DNA of 64,000 bases. Source: Cycloclasticus sp. GTDB lineage: Bacteria; Pseudomonadota; Gammaproteobacteria; Methylococcales; Cycloclasticaceae. The notes under the pieces were generated by a model that saw only the letters and a list, made by a program, of their open reading frames with translations, was not told where the DNA came from and ran no database searches. The position numbers and the translations under genes are program-made. The stretch covers positions 186,001-250,000 of the forward strand of contig PADC01000006.1 of NCBI GenBank assembly GCA_002700385.1, read 5' to 3'. Shown here piece by piece: positions 46,366 through 55,337 of the stretch; within the stretch, counting starts at the first letter, position 1; each line of letters starts with the position of its first letter.

Positions 46366-46869
46366 TTAGTTCTGTGACTGAAAAGGGCCGATACGCACAA
46401 GTACTTCGGAGTCATGTTGTCCGGCAAAATGCTTTTCTTTATCCATCCATGCTGAGGCCTGAAAGTCTGCTTCCTGTGTCTTGGCGAAGCGTTTGAACAA
46501 AGCCCAGGATGCTTGGTTGTCTTCTGTGATTGTGGTTTCCAAATAGCGAATTTGATTGCATGTATGACGAGTCAAAATTTGATCCAGCATGCGCGATGCC
46601 AAGCCGCACCCCCTAACCTTTTCTAAAACTGCAACTTGCCAAATAAACAAGGTGTCAGGCTTTTCAGGAATGATATAGCCAGAGACAAACCCAACCAAAC
46701 CACCATCTTGCTCTGCAGCAACCGACGTGCGTGCAAAATGACTGCATTGCAGCAAGTTGCAATAGCTTGAATTAACATCCAGCGGCGGGCAACTCGCAAC
46801 CAACTCAACCAAATCCATGCCGTCATCAAGCCTTGGTTGCCTTAATGAGATACTTTTTACTTTAAACAA
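46366..46869 (-). CDS. ectA: Diaminobutyrate acetyltransferase
   Basis: A GNAT-family acetyltransferase that acetylates diaminobutyrate, the second step to ectoine. The conserved body runs from SLRQPRLDDGMDLVELVASC, through CPPLDVNSSYCNLLQCSHFA and DTLFIWQVAVLEKVRGCGLA, to the end. The first recognisable residue is near codon 34 of a frame open to an ATG at 46962. I propose a TTG start at 46869 (167 residues), because the 31 earlier codons are hydrophobic and unlike EctA; the start is uncertain. It begins the ectABC operon and is divergent from the MarR-type regulator. Confidence 0.88.
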   Translation of the reverse strand: MFKVKSISLRQPRLDDGMDLVELVASCPPLDVNSSYCNLLQCSHFARTSVAAEQDGGLVGFVSGYIIPEKPDTLFIWQVAVLEKVRGCGLASRMLDQILTRHTCNQIRYLETTITEDNQASWALFKRFAKTQEADFQASAWMDKEKHFAGQHDSEVLVRIGPFQSQN

Positions 46870-46986
46870 AACAACACTTAAATGATAAAAATTAGTTTGT
46901 AATCTACATAAAAAATCTTCAATTGATAAAGCAAAGCAACCCAAAAATAAAGGGAAGAGCAACGCTACCCAAGAAAATTAATTTCA

Positions 46987-47012
46987 ATACTAAGTATTGT
47001 ACACTAAGTATT
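46987..47012. promoter_or_regulatory. Repeat motif in the ectA-ectR control region (candidate EctR operator)
   Basis: ACTAAGTATT occurs twice, at 46989-46998 and 47003-47012, with a 14-bp period. The first copy sits in the inverted repeat AATAC-TAA-GTATT (46987-46999 region). MarR proteins bind short AT-rich inverted repeats, and EctR-type repressors act on the ect promoter. A third partial copy, TAGTATT, lies at about 47178 nearer the regulator gene. Confidence 0.45.
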
Positions 47013-47235
47013 ATTTGAACTCAATCCATAAAAAAGCAACACACAAAAAATTCTTATCGATAACCATTAGAGAGCATTTCAGCAACTTATAGCTCTTAAT
47101 CAAAAAAGCATCCCAACAGTTCATCGCCACCTTTCTGGACTTAACTGAACAAACAATAATACCAAGTAAATTATTTAGTATTCTAAACACTTTGAGTTAT
47201 AATGAATTTATTGCTTATATAATTTTGAGGTGCTG

Positions 47236-47724
47236 GTGAATTCTATTGAAGAGGTTTTAGTGGCTCTACGCCGTGTCATTAGAGCAACTGACTTACACTC
47301 CAAGCATTTAGCAAAAACCACGGGGTTAACCGCTCCACAAATTTTGCTATTACAAACTATACGAAACCAAGGTGAAATAACTATTGGTGAACTAGCAAAC
47401 CAAATGAGTCTAAGCCAAGCAACGGTTACCAGCATCTTAGACCGGTTAGAAAAAAGAAAACTGGTCTATAGAGAGCGATCCAAAAAGGACAAGCGCAAGG
47501 TACACGCCTATCTCACCAACCTAGCAGCCGAAACCCTAAAAGACGCACCCATCCCACTTCAAGATCATTTTACTACGCAATTTAGTGACCTCCTGGAATG
47601 GGAGCAAACCATGATAATATCTTCACTACAGCGAGTTGCACAAATGATGGACGCTCAACATATCGACGCATCTCCTGTCCTTGATATTGGATTATTAGAC
47701 CGGCAAAGCACACAAATTGAATAA
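47236..47724 (+). CDS. ectR: MarR-family transcriptional regulator of ectoine genes (EctR-like)
   Basis: A 162-residue winged-helix regulator. The dimer helix is followed by the DNA-binding domain TIGELANQMSLSQATVTSIL with DRLEKRKLVYRERSKKDKRK as helix and wing. The GTG start at 47236 follows GAGG by 5 nt. It is divergent from ectA across a control region with repeats, the arrangement known for EctR, which represses ect genes at low salt. The assignment to ectoine control rests mainly on this position. Confidence 0.85.
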   Translation: MNSIEEVLVALRRVIRATDLHSKHLAKTTGLTAPQILLLQTIRNQGEITIGELANQMSLSQATVTSILDRLEKRKLVYRERSKKDKRKVHAYLTNLAAETLKDAPIPLQDHFTTQFSDLLEWEQTMIISSLQRVAQMMDAQHIDASPVLDIGLLDRQSTQIE

Positions 47725-47976
47725 CTTGAAGCCACAACACCACAGCAAGATGAAAGGCAAGTCTAATAGTCACGACAATTATAATTTACCCGCCCCAAAA
47801 ACTACTTTTATTAAAATCCCAGCTAGTTAGCTCAATTACGTTAGAATCACTGTTCCACTCTTCTCATTTTTACTTCTCACACCTCTTAAACTATCACCAC
47901 CTCGATAGCATGCCTGAGCTTGCGATTAACTGGCCTGACTAACAATCTAAAGGAACTACTTTCGAAGAGGATTGGC

Positions 47977-48285
47977 ATGGATCAAAACGCCATCATAGCC
48001 CATGCAGAACACACACATGAGCGGCTTAGCAAAGCAGTGCGGCAATTTATAGATCATAGCTACACAGTAAATGATGTAGTCAGTGGACGTGGTTTGACAA
48101 CCAAAAGCTATACGTTTGGGTTAACCGAGCAACGGGCGCAAAGAGCTGACAAGCAGAACTTTGTCGATTCAAGCGGAGTACGCGCTCAAAAATATCGACT
48201 CAGTAGATATACCGTCATGAAAATGTATCGCGCTCTGTACTACAGGTTAACCGCAAAGGTTTTATGCTTGGTTCAAAGGGCCTGA
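47977..48285 (+). CDS. Hypothetical protein of uncertain reality
   Basis: From the ATG at 47977, which has GAGG 8 nt upstream, a 102-codon frame begins MDQNAIIAHAEHTHERLSKA and continues through SGRGLTTKSYTFGLTEQRAQ. The composition is polar, basic and protein-like, but I recognise no family. The gap from 47725 to 47976 holds nothing else, and 48286-48405 contains no gene. It may be a small orphan gene or a remnant; the frame could also open earlier at 47920. Confidence 0.35.
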   Translation: MDQNAIIAHAEHTHERLSKAVRQFIDHSYTVNDVVSGRGLTTKSYTFGLTEQRAQRADKQNFVDSSGVRAQKYRLSRYTVMKMYRALYYRLTAKVLCLVQRA

Positions 48286-48405
48286 TAGCCAACGAACAAA
48301 AAAAGATAAAAAGCCGCCGACCAAAATAAAGCAATTTTTGGATAGAAAGTGACCGTTCTTACGGATATCACAACGACACACACAATCTAAAGCGCGATTT
48401 ATCCA

Positions 48406-49104
48406 TCACCCACACTTACTGTCGCCGCAATTCAAGCAAGTCATGCAACCATCCATTTGAATCATCGCTTTGGTATTACATTTATGACAAAGTTGAGCCC
48501 CTTCTGGAAATGCACTGTCCTTCTCTGGCTCTGGCGATTTAACTTGTTTCTCCGCTTCAAATTGAGCGCGCTTTTCATCCATTATTTTTTGCTGATGCTC
48601 ACTGATTTCTTCGGATTGAATCATGCCAATCATTCTCAGATGCGACTCAACCACATCACCAATTTCCGCCACTAATGAAGGCATGAATTTACCGCCTTTT
48701 TTGAAATACCCACCGCTTGGGTCAAAAACGGAACGAAGCTCTTCTACTAAAAAGGTAATATCTCCCCCTTTTCTGAACACCGCTGACATAATCCGCGTTA
48801 AGGCGACAATCCATTGAAAATGGTCCATGTTTTTGGAATTGATGAAGACTTCAAATGGACGACGTTGTTCATGGTCAGTATCTGGATTTAGGATCAAGTC
48901 ATTAATCGTGATATACAAGGAATGTTCAGATAACGGTGTTTTGATTTTATAGGTTGAACCTAAAAGCATTTCGGGCCGTTTAAGGCTTTCGTGCATTTGG
49001 ATGATGTTGCTTTTTTCTTCAACCGGCGCAACCGTTTCTGCTACCTTTTCTTCCTCTTTTACAACTTCATAACCGGTAATGCTTTGCGTGATTTTATGGG
49101 ACAT
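48406..49104 (-). CDS. nrdJb: Class II ribonucleotide reductase, C-terminal partner NrdJb
   Basis: A 232-residue protein of the same size as Pseudomonas NrdJb. A TSCPD-like domain in the middle (SLYITINDLILNPDTDHEQR, then RPFEVFINSKNMDHFQWIVA) is followed by a charged linker and a Cys-rich end with CHKCNTKAM and CMTCLNCGDSKCG. The end supplies the redox-active Cys pair that the large subunit lacks. It follows nrdJa by 29 nt. Confidence 0.9.
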   Translation of the reverse strand: MSHKITQSITGYEVVKEEEKVAETVAPVEEKSNIIQMHESLKRPEMLLGSTYKIKTPLSEHSLYITINDLILNPDTDHEQRRPFEVFINSKNMDHFQWIVALTRIMSAVFRKGGDITFLVEELRSVFDPSGGYFKKGGKFMPSLVAEIGDVVESHLRMIGMIQSEEISEHQQKIMDEKRAQFEAEKQVKSPEPEKDSAFPEGAQLCHKCNTKAMIQMDGCMTCLNCGDSKCG

Positions 49105-49133
49105 TGTGATTCTCCTTTTCCAAATCCACTCTT

Positions 49134-51287
49134 TTAAAATTTGCCGTAATAGCCTTCTTTTAAGGCATCGTACAAATTAGCGGCGGTGTGTGATTCACCT
49201 TCGTATTCGATCATTTCATTACCTTTTACTTCAAGCGTTGTGCCGTCTTGAAGATTGAAACGATACGTTGTGTTTTCAAGGTCGGACTCTTTGACTAACA
49301 CTCCTTGGAATACGTCTGGATTAAATCGGAACGTTGTACAACCTTTTAGGCCCTTTTCATGTGCGTATAAATAAATGTCTTTAAAGTCTTCAAATGGAAA
49401 CTCGGTGGGTACATTGGCCGTTTTTGAAATAGAAGAGTCTACCCACTTTTGCGCGGCGGCTTGAATATCGACATGCTGCTTTGGCGTGATTGTTTCAGCT
49501 GTAACAAAATAGCTGGGTAACTTTTCTTCGGCAACGTCTGAATACGGCATTGCGCTTTCATTAATTAAGGTACGATAAGCTAATAATTCAAATGAAAAAA
49601 CATCCACTTTTTCTTTTGCGTTACGCCCTTCACGGATGACATTACGTGCATAATGATGAGCAAAACTGGGTTCAATGCCGTTACTGGCATTATTGGCTAG
49701 CGACAATGAAATCGTACCCGTCGGCGCGATAGAGCTATGGTGCGTGAAACGTGCGCCTGTTTCTGCGAGCTTTTCTACAAGATCTGGGGCAACGCTGGCT
49801 ATTTGTTGCATATAGCGGCTGTATCTTGCGTGTAAAATTCGACCTTTCACTTTATCGCCCACTTCGTAGCCATCCTCAACCATTTCTGGTCGCTTGCGAA
49901 GCATATCTCCGGTCACTTCAAATTCTTCTTCCATGATCGGTGCCGGGCCTTTTTCTTTTGCGAGTTCCAAACCGGCTTCCCAACCCGTTACCGCTAATTG
50001 TTGACTGACTTCTTCAGTGAATTTAACTGATTCTTCTCCACCATATTCAATCCCCATCATGGTGAGTGTTGAACCTAAACCTAAAAAGCCCATACCATGA
50101 CGACGTTTGTGTTCAATTGCTTCACGTTGACCCTCTAGTGGCAAGCCATTGATCTCGACAACGTTATCCAACATACGCGTGAATATACCAACGGTTTGCC
50201 GAAATTTATCCCAATCGAAACTGGCATGAGAGGTAAAAGGGTCTATGACAAATTTCGTTAAATTTATCGAACCTAACAGACAAGACCCATACGGCGGCAG
50301 CGGTTGCTCACCACACGGATTGGTTGCACGAATGTTTTCGCAGAACCAGTTATTATTCATCTCATTGACTTTATCAATAAGGATGAAGCCAGGCTCAGCG
50401 TAATCATACGTAGACGCCATAATCGTTTCCCACAAGCGTTTTGCTTTGACTCGATTGTAAATTCGACAAGCAACTAAGCCCACTTCATTAACCTGATAAC
50501 CTTCGGTTATAGGCCACTCACGCCAAAGCACGTTGTTTGTATCGTTTAAATCAATCTCACCGGATGCGATTTCTTTTTCAGACAACGGGAAAACCAAGGG
50601 CCAATCTGCATCGTCTTTTACCGCCTGAACAAAATCTTCGGTAATCAATAACGATAAGTTAAATTGTCGTAAACGCCCATCTTCGCGTTTTACACGAACA
50701 AAATCGCGAACATCTGGGTGGGCCACATCAAACGTTGCCATCTGCGCACCTCGGCGACCACCCGCAGAGGAAACGGTAAAGCACATCTTATCAAAGATAT
50801 CCATAAACGATAGAGGTCCCGAGGTATTTGCACCGGCACCTGATACATAGGCCCCTTTTGGACGTAATGTTGAAAATTCATAGCCAATGCCACAGCCCGC
50901 TTTAAGCGTTAAACCCGCTTCATGTGTTTTACCAAGAATATCATCCATTGAATCAGACACAGAACCTGACACCGTGCAGTTAATGGTTGATGTTGCAGGT
51001 TTATAGGCACTCGCACCGGCATTGGAAATAATACGGCCCGCAGGAATCGCGCCGTGTTTTAAAGCCCATAAAAATTGATCTTGCCAATATTCTTTTTTGT
51101 CATCTGTTTCTTCAACATCTGCTAGCGCCTTTGCAACACGTTGATACGTTTCTTCGATATTGGCATCTACGGCTGACCCATCTTGTTTTTTTAAACAATA
51201 TTTTTTATCCCAAATATCTAAAGACGCTGCTTGAAATTCTATTTCTGATTGATTGTCTTTAATGACTTTTAAATTGACTGTTTTCAT
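49134..51287 (-). CDS. nrdJa: Class II (adenosylcobalamin-dependent) ribonucleotide reductase large subunit NrdJa
   Basis: A 717-residue ribonucleotide reductase with the ten-stranded barrel motifs GAGANTSGPLSFMDIFDKMC, NPCGEQPLPPYGSCLLGSIN and APTGTISLSLANNASNGIEP. Split genes of 700-730 and about 230 residues are the NrdJa/NrdJb arrangement of Pseudomonas, using coenzyme B12 and independent of oxygen. It provides deoxynucleotides for DNA synthesis. Two NrdR boxes lie upstream, so repression by NrdR is likely. Confidence 0.95.
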   Translation of the reverse strand: MKTVNLKVIKDNQSEIEFQAASLDIWDKKYCLKKQDGSAVDANIEETYQRVAKALADVEETDDKKEYWQDQFLWALKHGAIPAGRIISNAGASAYKPATSTINCTVSGSVSDSMDDILGKTHEAGLTLKAGCGIGYEFSTLRPKGAYVSGAGANTSGPLSFMDIFDKMCFTVSSAGGRRGAQMATFDVAHPDVRDFVRVKREDGRLRQFNLSLLITEDFVQAVKDDADWPLVFPLSEKEIASGEIDLNDTNNVLWREWPITEGYQVNEVGLVACRIYNRVKAKRLWETIMASTYDYAEPGFILIDKVNEMNNNWFCENIRATNPCGEQPLPPYGSCLLGSINLTKFVIDPFTSHASFDWDKFRQTVGIFTRMLDNVVEINGLPLEGQREAIEHKRRHGMGFLGLGSTLTMMGIEYGGEESVKFTEEVSQQLAVTGWEAGLELAKEKGPAPIMEEEFEVTGDMLRKRPEMVEDGYEVGDKVKGRILHARYSRYMQQIASVAPDLVEKLAETGARFTHHSSIAPTGTISLSLANNASNGIEPSFAHHYARNVIREGRNAKEKVDVFSFELLAYRTLINESAMPYSDVAEEKLPSYFVTAETITPKQHVDIQAAAQKWVDSSISKTANVPTEFPFEDFKDIYLYAHEKGLKGCTTFRFNPDVFQGVLVKESDLENTTYRFNLQDGTTLEVKGNEMIEYEGESHTAANLYDALKEGYYGKF

Positions 51288-51372
51288 ATATTTTCCGCGT
51301 CCCCTTGTTTAATTCTTTAAGATTTTGTCCTTAACATCTCTGAATGGCTAGGTTATAAGAAAATACAACAAG

Positions 51373-51419
51373 ACACAAGATACTGTGTTGATTATTTTTT
51401 ATTTATCTATATATAGTGG
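51373..51419 (-). promoter_or_regulatory. Pair of NrdR boxes upstream of nrdJ
   Basis: On the minus strand ACACAGTATCTTGTGT (51388-51373) fits the NrdR consensus acaCwAtATaTwGtgt at most positions. CCACTATATATAGATA (51419-51404) fits its core. The boxes are 31 bp apart, the spacing known for NrdR box pairs (about three helical turns). They lie 86-132 nt upstream of the nrdJa start codon. Confidence 0.8.
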
Positions 51420-51537
51420 TTTTTTTAACCTGAAGCCTAATGAAAAATGTTTTTTATATCAAGCCGTTAGCATTTAATGTAAAGAATAAGGTGAAGAAAC
51501 CCTCATCAATTCAGCATGTTTCGTGAAGAATAAAGAT

Positions 51538-51562
51538 AAAAAAACCCTCCGAAGGAGGGTTT
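51538..51562 (-). terminator. Rho-independent terminator of tRNA-Arg
   Basis: A stem AAACCCTCC/GGAGGGTTT (51542-51550 and 51554-51562, 3-nt loop) is followed on the minus strand by T residues (A run 51538-51544). It lies 7 nt beyond the tRNA CCA end. Confidence 0.9.
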
Positions 51563-51568
51563 CTTGTA

Positions 51569-51645
51569 TGGCGCGCCTGGAGCGATTCGAACGCCCGACC
51601 GCTCGGTTCGTAGCCGAGTACTCTATCCAGCTGAGCTACAGGCGC
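51569..51645 (-). tRNA. tRNA-Arg (ACG)
   Basis: The minus strand folds as a 77-nt cloverleaf with acceptor GCGCCTG/CAGGCGC, G73, encoded CCA and anticodon ACG in GGCTACGAACC. It has its own promoter and terminator. In E. coli the tRNA-Arg(ACG) genes follow tRNA-Ser(GCT) directly; here they are 6.2 kb apart. Confidence 0.97.
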
Positions 51646-51657
51646 ATTAGGGAGGCT

Positions 51658-51685
51658 ATTGTATTCAGACTACTCTAAAGGTCAA
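51658..51685 (-). promoter_or_regulatory. Promoter of tRNA-Arg
   Basis: On the minus strand TTGACC (51685-51680) and TACAAT (51663-51658) are separated by 16 bp and lie 12 nt before the tRNA 5' end. This near-consensus promoter makes the tRNA an independent unit, separate from the genes upstream. Confidence 0.7.
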
Positions 51686-51736
51686 GGAAAAACAGTCAAA
51701 AACTCAGCTTTTCTTTAGCAAAAGAGCAGAATAGCG

Positions 51737-53134
51737 TTATTTTGACATTTTAGCCTTTGCTGCCCTAACCTTTTTCTCAATACATTCGATCATTAATCCT
51801 GCAATATCCTTTTCAGTAATATTTTCAATTCCCTCTAAGCCAGGGGAAGAATTAATTTCCAATACTTTTGGTCCAGACTTAGAACGAATTATATCAACGC
51901 CTGCCACATGTAAACCCATTATTTTAGCGGCCTGAATGGCAATTTTTCGTTCATCAGCAGTAATTTTAACTGCACTAGCTGAACCACCTAAGTGTAAGTT
52001 TGCTCTGAACTCCCCGGCAGCAGCCTCGCGCTGAATAGAGCCAACAACCTTCCCATCAATCACAAAACATCGAATATCCTTCCCATTCGCTTCTCTAATA
52101 AACTCTTGCACAAGGATGTTAGCACGAAGGCTCTTAAAAGCGTTGATGACGCTCCCGGCCGCTTCGCTTGTTTCAGCCAAGACTACGCCTTTCCCTTGTG
52201 TCCCCTCCAAAAGCTTTATAACTAATGGCGCTCCTCCTACCATTTTTATAATATCCGACGTGTCCATTGGTGAATTTGCAAAACCCGTCGTAGGCATAGG
52301 AACTCTTTGATCTGATAACAATTGCAAGGAACGTAGTTTATCTCTGGATCGAGAAATGGACACAGCATCATTCAAACAATAAGCCCCCGTAGATTGAAAC
52401 TGTCTTGCTAGCGCGCAACCATAGAACGTCATGGACGGTTTGATACGTGGAATAACCGCGTCTATGCCATCCAACAATTGCCCGCCACGATAATGAACCT
52501 CAGGGTTTTTCGAACTGATATTCATATAACACTGACTAATATTAACAAAACGTATTTCATGCCCACGTTCTTCACCAGCTTCAATGAGCCGCTTATTAGA
52601 ATATAATTCTGGGTTACTAGCCAATACCAAAATACGTAACCCGTCTTTTTTAAGCGTGGCAGCATTGTAATGTCCTTTCACATCTTCATCAGATACAGTT
52701 CCCAGGCAAAGCGAACTATCAGGATCAATCAATACACGGTTGCTCATTGCTTCTCGACCAATGAGCATACGATACCCCATGGAATCGCGGTTCGTCAGTG
52801 TGATTTCAATTTCCCATGTTTCACTTCCGAGTGTGATCGGCGTCTTGATGACAGGGCGCTGTTCTTTGTCGCCACTGGAACTTTTAACTTCACGCTTATC
52901 TACCACCAAACCACGACAACTTTGGATTGTCTTACGATCATTTTGTATGGGGTGAATGTCGAAATGGACATAGCGTTTGCCATCTTCATCAAACATATGA
53001 ATATTGAAAGCGTGCAAAGAAGAAGTTTTAGCCCCTGAATCAACCCGAGCTTTTATAGCTGGCAAGCCTAATTCTGACAAGCTACACCATTCTTCTTTTC
53101 CGATAATAATTTTTTCCGTCATAATGATTTCCAT
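51737..53134 (-). CDS. Fusion of retropepsin-like (RimB/DUF785) domain with RimK-type ATP-grasp ligase
   Basis: A 465-residue protein of two domains. Residues 5-150 are the 'ATP-dependent zinc protease'/DUF785 domain, a retropepsin-like fold with the Asp motif [13 protein letters not shown] (Asp32) and a closing [10 protein letters not shown]. From about 165 the protein is a RimK-type ATP-grasp ligase ([56 protein letters not shown]). RimK adds glutamate residues through amide bonds. The two parts are often separate genes, so the fusion supports joint action. The true start may be the Met at codon 5. It is the last gene of a five-gene unit, 13 nt after the aspartoacylase-like gene. Confidence 0.88.
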   Translation of the reverse strand: MEIIMTEKIIIGKEEWCSLSELGLPAIKARVDSGAKTSSLHAFNIHMFDEDGKRYVHFDIHPIQNDRKTIQSCRGLVVDKREVKSSSGDKEQRPVIKTPITLGSETWEIEITLTNRDSMGYRMLIGREAMSNRVLIDPDSSLCLGTVSDEDVKGHYNAATLKKDGLRILVLASNPELYSNKRLIEAGEERGHEIRFVNISQCYMNISSKNPEVHYRGGQLLDGIDAVIPRIKPSMTFYGCALARQFQSTGAYCLNDAVSISRSRDKLRSLQLLSDQRVPMPTTGFANSPMDTSDIIKMVGGAPLVIKLLEGTQGKGVVLAETSEAAGSVINAFKSLRANILVQEFIREANGKDIRCFVIDGKVVGSIQREAAAGEFRANLHLGGSASAVKITADERKIAIQAAKIMGLHVAGVDIIRSKSGPKVLEINSSPGLEGIENITEKDIAGLMIECIEKKVRAAKAKMSK

Positions 53135-53147
53135 TAATATTAATTGT

Positions 53148-54140
53148 TTATGGCCCTATTTTCTCATCCAGAAAATCATCAACCTGTTCTTTAACGTCCT
53201 TTGAATTATCAAAAGAAGCAATATGAAATACGGCATCGCCTTTATTTAGCAGCGGCATTGTTACAGCTCCGATGATGATACCAGTGCAACTCGCTTTTAT
53301 AGCGACTTTTTGGCTGCCAAAAGGATCCGAAATATACCCTAAAATTTGATCTTTTTGCACACGATGACCAATATGTTTCAGTTGCCTCAAACTACCACTC
53401 TGGGGAGCTCGGACCCATGTACTTGAAAGAGCAATAAAGAGTTTTTCATCTTCTGCTTTTTTACCTTTGAATGAGATCATTCCAATCTCATCCATTAGGG
53501 TTAGAATGCCGTTGAGCCCAGAGCGTATTACATGTTCATCATGCCGAAGTGCTTCACCTCCTTCAAATAAAAGCATGGGTATTTTTAACGCTCTCGCCGC
53601 CTCTCTCAACGATCCATCCGGCAGTTTAGAATTAATCATCACTGGTACATTAAAGGCGTGTGCCAACTTATTGGTTTCAGCATCATCAAGATCAGCCCGG
53701 ATTTGGGGCAGGTTTGAACGGTGAATAGCACCCGTATGCAGGTCAATTCCGTGTGTACAATGCTTTACAATTTCTGACATGAAGGTATAAGCAAGTTGCC
53801 CCGCCAGCGAACCATTCTGGGAGCCAGGAAAATGGCGATTTAAATCTCTACGATCAGGCAAGTAGCGTGATTTGTTATTATAGCCAAATACATTAACAAT
53901 CGGCACCGCGTATAATGTACCGCAAATATTCTTCAATGCTTTATGATTTAACAGACGTTTTATAATTTCCACGCCATTAATTTCATCACCGTGAATCGCC
54001 GCACTGATAAACAAACGCGGCCCCTCCTTTTTGCCGCATATAACCTCTACCGGGATATTCATCTCAGTAAAATCATAAAGACGTGCAACATTAAGGTTGA
54101 ATTTCTTACGTTCGCCTTTGGCTACTTCTATTTTACTCAT
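53148..54140 (-). CDS. Succinylglutamate desuccinylase/aspartoacylase family protein
   Basis: A 330-residue zinc amidohydrolase of the M14-like AstE/AspA family. Zinc residues are in [14 protein letters not shown] and [11 protein letters not shown], with a catalytic Glu in [13 protein letters not shown]-terminal beta domain ([20 protein letters not shown]) resembles a lipoyl-like barrel. Family members split N-acyl amino acids. Next to a RimK-type ligase it may process or reverse an amide-linked product; this is inference from the known association. It lies between the fusion ligase and the Kef-like antiporter, with short spacers. Confidence 0.85.
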   Translation of the reverse strand: MSKIEVAKGERKKFNLNVARLYDFTEMNIPVEVICGKKEGPRLFISAAIHGDEINGVEIIKRLLNHKALKNICGTLYAVPIVNVFGYNNKSRYLPDRRDLNRHFPGSQNGSLAGQLAYTFMSEIVKHCTHGIDLHTGAIHRSNLPQIRADLDDAETNKLAHAFNVPVMINSKLPDGSLREAARALKIPMLLFEGGEALRHDEHVIRSGLNGILTLMDEIGMISFKGKKAEDEKLFIALSSTWVRAPQSGSLRQLKHIGHRVQKDQILGYISDPFGSQKVAIKASCTGIIIGAVTMPLLNKGDAVFHIASFDNSKDVKEQVDDFLDEKIGP

Positions 54141-54160
54141 CTGAATGACCAGTTTAGCTA

Positions 54161-55336
54161 TTATGAATAGGTGTCTTGTTTTAGCGTATTGCTGACAATG
54201 TGTTTTGTAACCATGATAAATATCGGGCTTAAAAACAGCGAAAGAGCGATAACAGCGATCGTTGTTTGGTATCCGTAATCATTAATAATTCCTGTATTTA
54301 GCCCAATAGCTGCAAGTACAAAACTGAACTCCCCCACCTGAGATAACATCGCTCCAGCATAAAAAGAAGGTCGCCATTCTTTTGCAAACAAATAGATAAT
54401 TATTGCATTAATCATTGTATTGCTTACCATCACGGCAATCACCAGTAATCCAACTTCGACAATATTTTTTTGAACAAAAGACAGGTCTATCAACATGCCA
54501 ATAGAAAGAAAGAACAGGGCAATAAAAATGACACGTAAAGAATCGAGGCTCTTATAAACCCATTCTGTTTCCCTTGCCGAAGAGACGACAATACCAGAAA
54601 CAAAGGCTCCTAATGCAGTAGAAAGCTGTAAAACTCCGGTTAGAAATGACATGCCAAAACATATACCAAGCGCTGCAAAAAGCTGCATTTCTTTGTCGTC
54701 AGCTATCTTCTTTAACCAAGATAAAATGATCCTGTCTTTAACGGATACCCAAATAGCCAAAGCAATGATGGCACTCCCTCCGACCAGTTGCAGTATCAAA
54801 ACTGTTGGTGAAAACTCCTCTCCACCCAGTAAACCAATACTAATCATCATGGGCACTATAGCCAAATCTTGTATAAGAAGTATACCAAGAACATCTTGAC
54901 CGATGCGCGTATCCAGCTCTTTCCAGTCCTGCAATAACTTAATCACCACTGCCGTACTACTCAGGCTAATAACAAAGCCCAGTAAGACAATTCGTGGAAA
55001 TGGCCAGTCAAGAAAATACCCCATAATCGCTACAAATAAAACGCTCACCATTATTTGAAGCAACGTACCTATAACGGGCAACTTCCAATTAGCTGCCAAC
55101 CTTTTGGGCGAAACCTCCATACCAACAAAAAAAAGCAATAGTACAACGCCAATAGAACCCAGTTGTCCCACCCAGTCTTTATCTGCAATAACAGCTAAGC
55201 CAGATGGCCCTAATATGACGCCTACCAAAAGATAAGCTATGACATGAGGTTGTTTGAAACGCTTTAAAATCATGCCGGTGACCAGCGTCACAAACGCGAT
55301 AGCAAATAACACCGGCATAAAGGGCTCCATATGCAT
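54161..55336 (-). CDS. Monovalent cation:proton antiporter, CPA2 (Kef-like), without TrkA domain
   Basis: A 391-residue protein with about twelve membrane segments of the Na+/H+ exchanger type: GVILGPSGLAVI, LLFFVGMEVSPKRLAANWKL, SLSSTAVVIKLLQD and GVLQLSTALGAFVSGIVVSS. It ends right after the last helix, so the cytosolic NAD-binding TrkA-N domain of KefB/KefC is missing. It would exchange K+ or Na+ for protons. It starts one base after the CorA-like stop codon, so translation is coupled. Confidence 0.87.
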   Translation of the reverse strand: MHMEPFMPVLFAIAFVTLVTGMILKRFKQPHVIAYLLVGVILGPSGLAVIADKDWVGQLGSIGVVLLLFFVGMEVSPKRLAANWKLPVIGTLLQIMVSVLFVAIMGYFLDWPFPRIVLLGFVISLSSTAVVIKLLQDWKELDTRIGQDVLGILLIQDLAIVPMMISIGLLGGEEFSPTVLILQLVGGSAIIALAIWVSVKDRIILSWLKKIADDKEMQLFAALGICFGMSFLTGVLQLSTALGAFVSGIVVSSARETEWVYKSLDSLRVIFIALFFLSIGMLIDLSFVQKNIVEVGLLVIAVMVSNTMINAIIIYLFAKEWRPSFYAGAMLSQVGEFSFVLAAIGLNTGIINDYGYQTTIAVIALSLFLSPIFIMVTKHIVSNTLKQDTYS

Positions 55337-55337
55337 A

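Noticed and set aside
48300-48405. Possible IS-like protein fragment (SYGYHNDTHNLK)
   Set aside because: Too short and not convincing as a transposase remnant.
51288-51568. Cobalamin riboswitch before the B12-dependent reductase
   Set aside because: No B12-box-like conserved core or multi-stem structure was seen; the region instead contains NrdR boxes.
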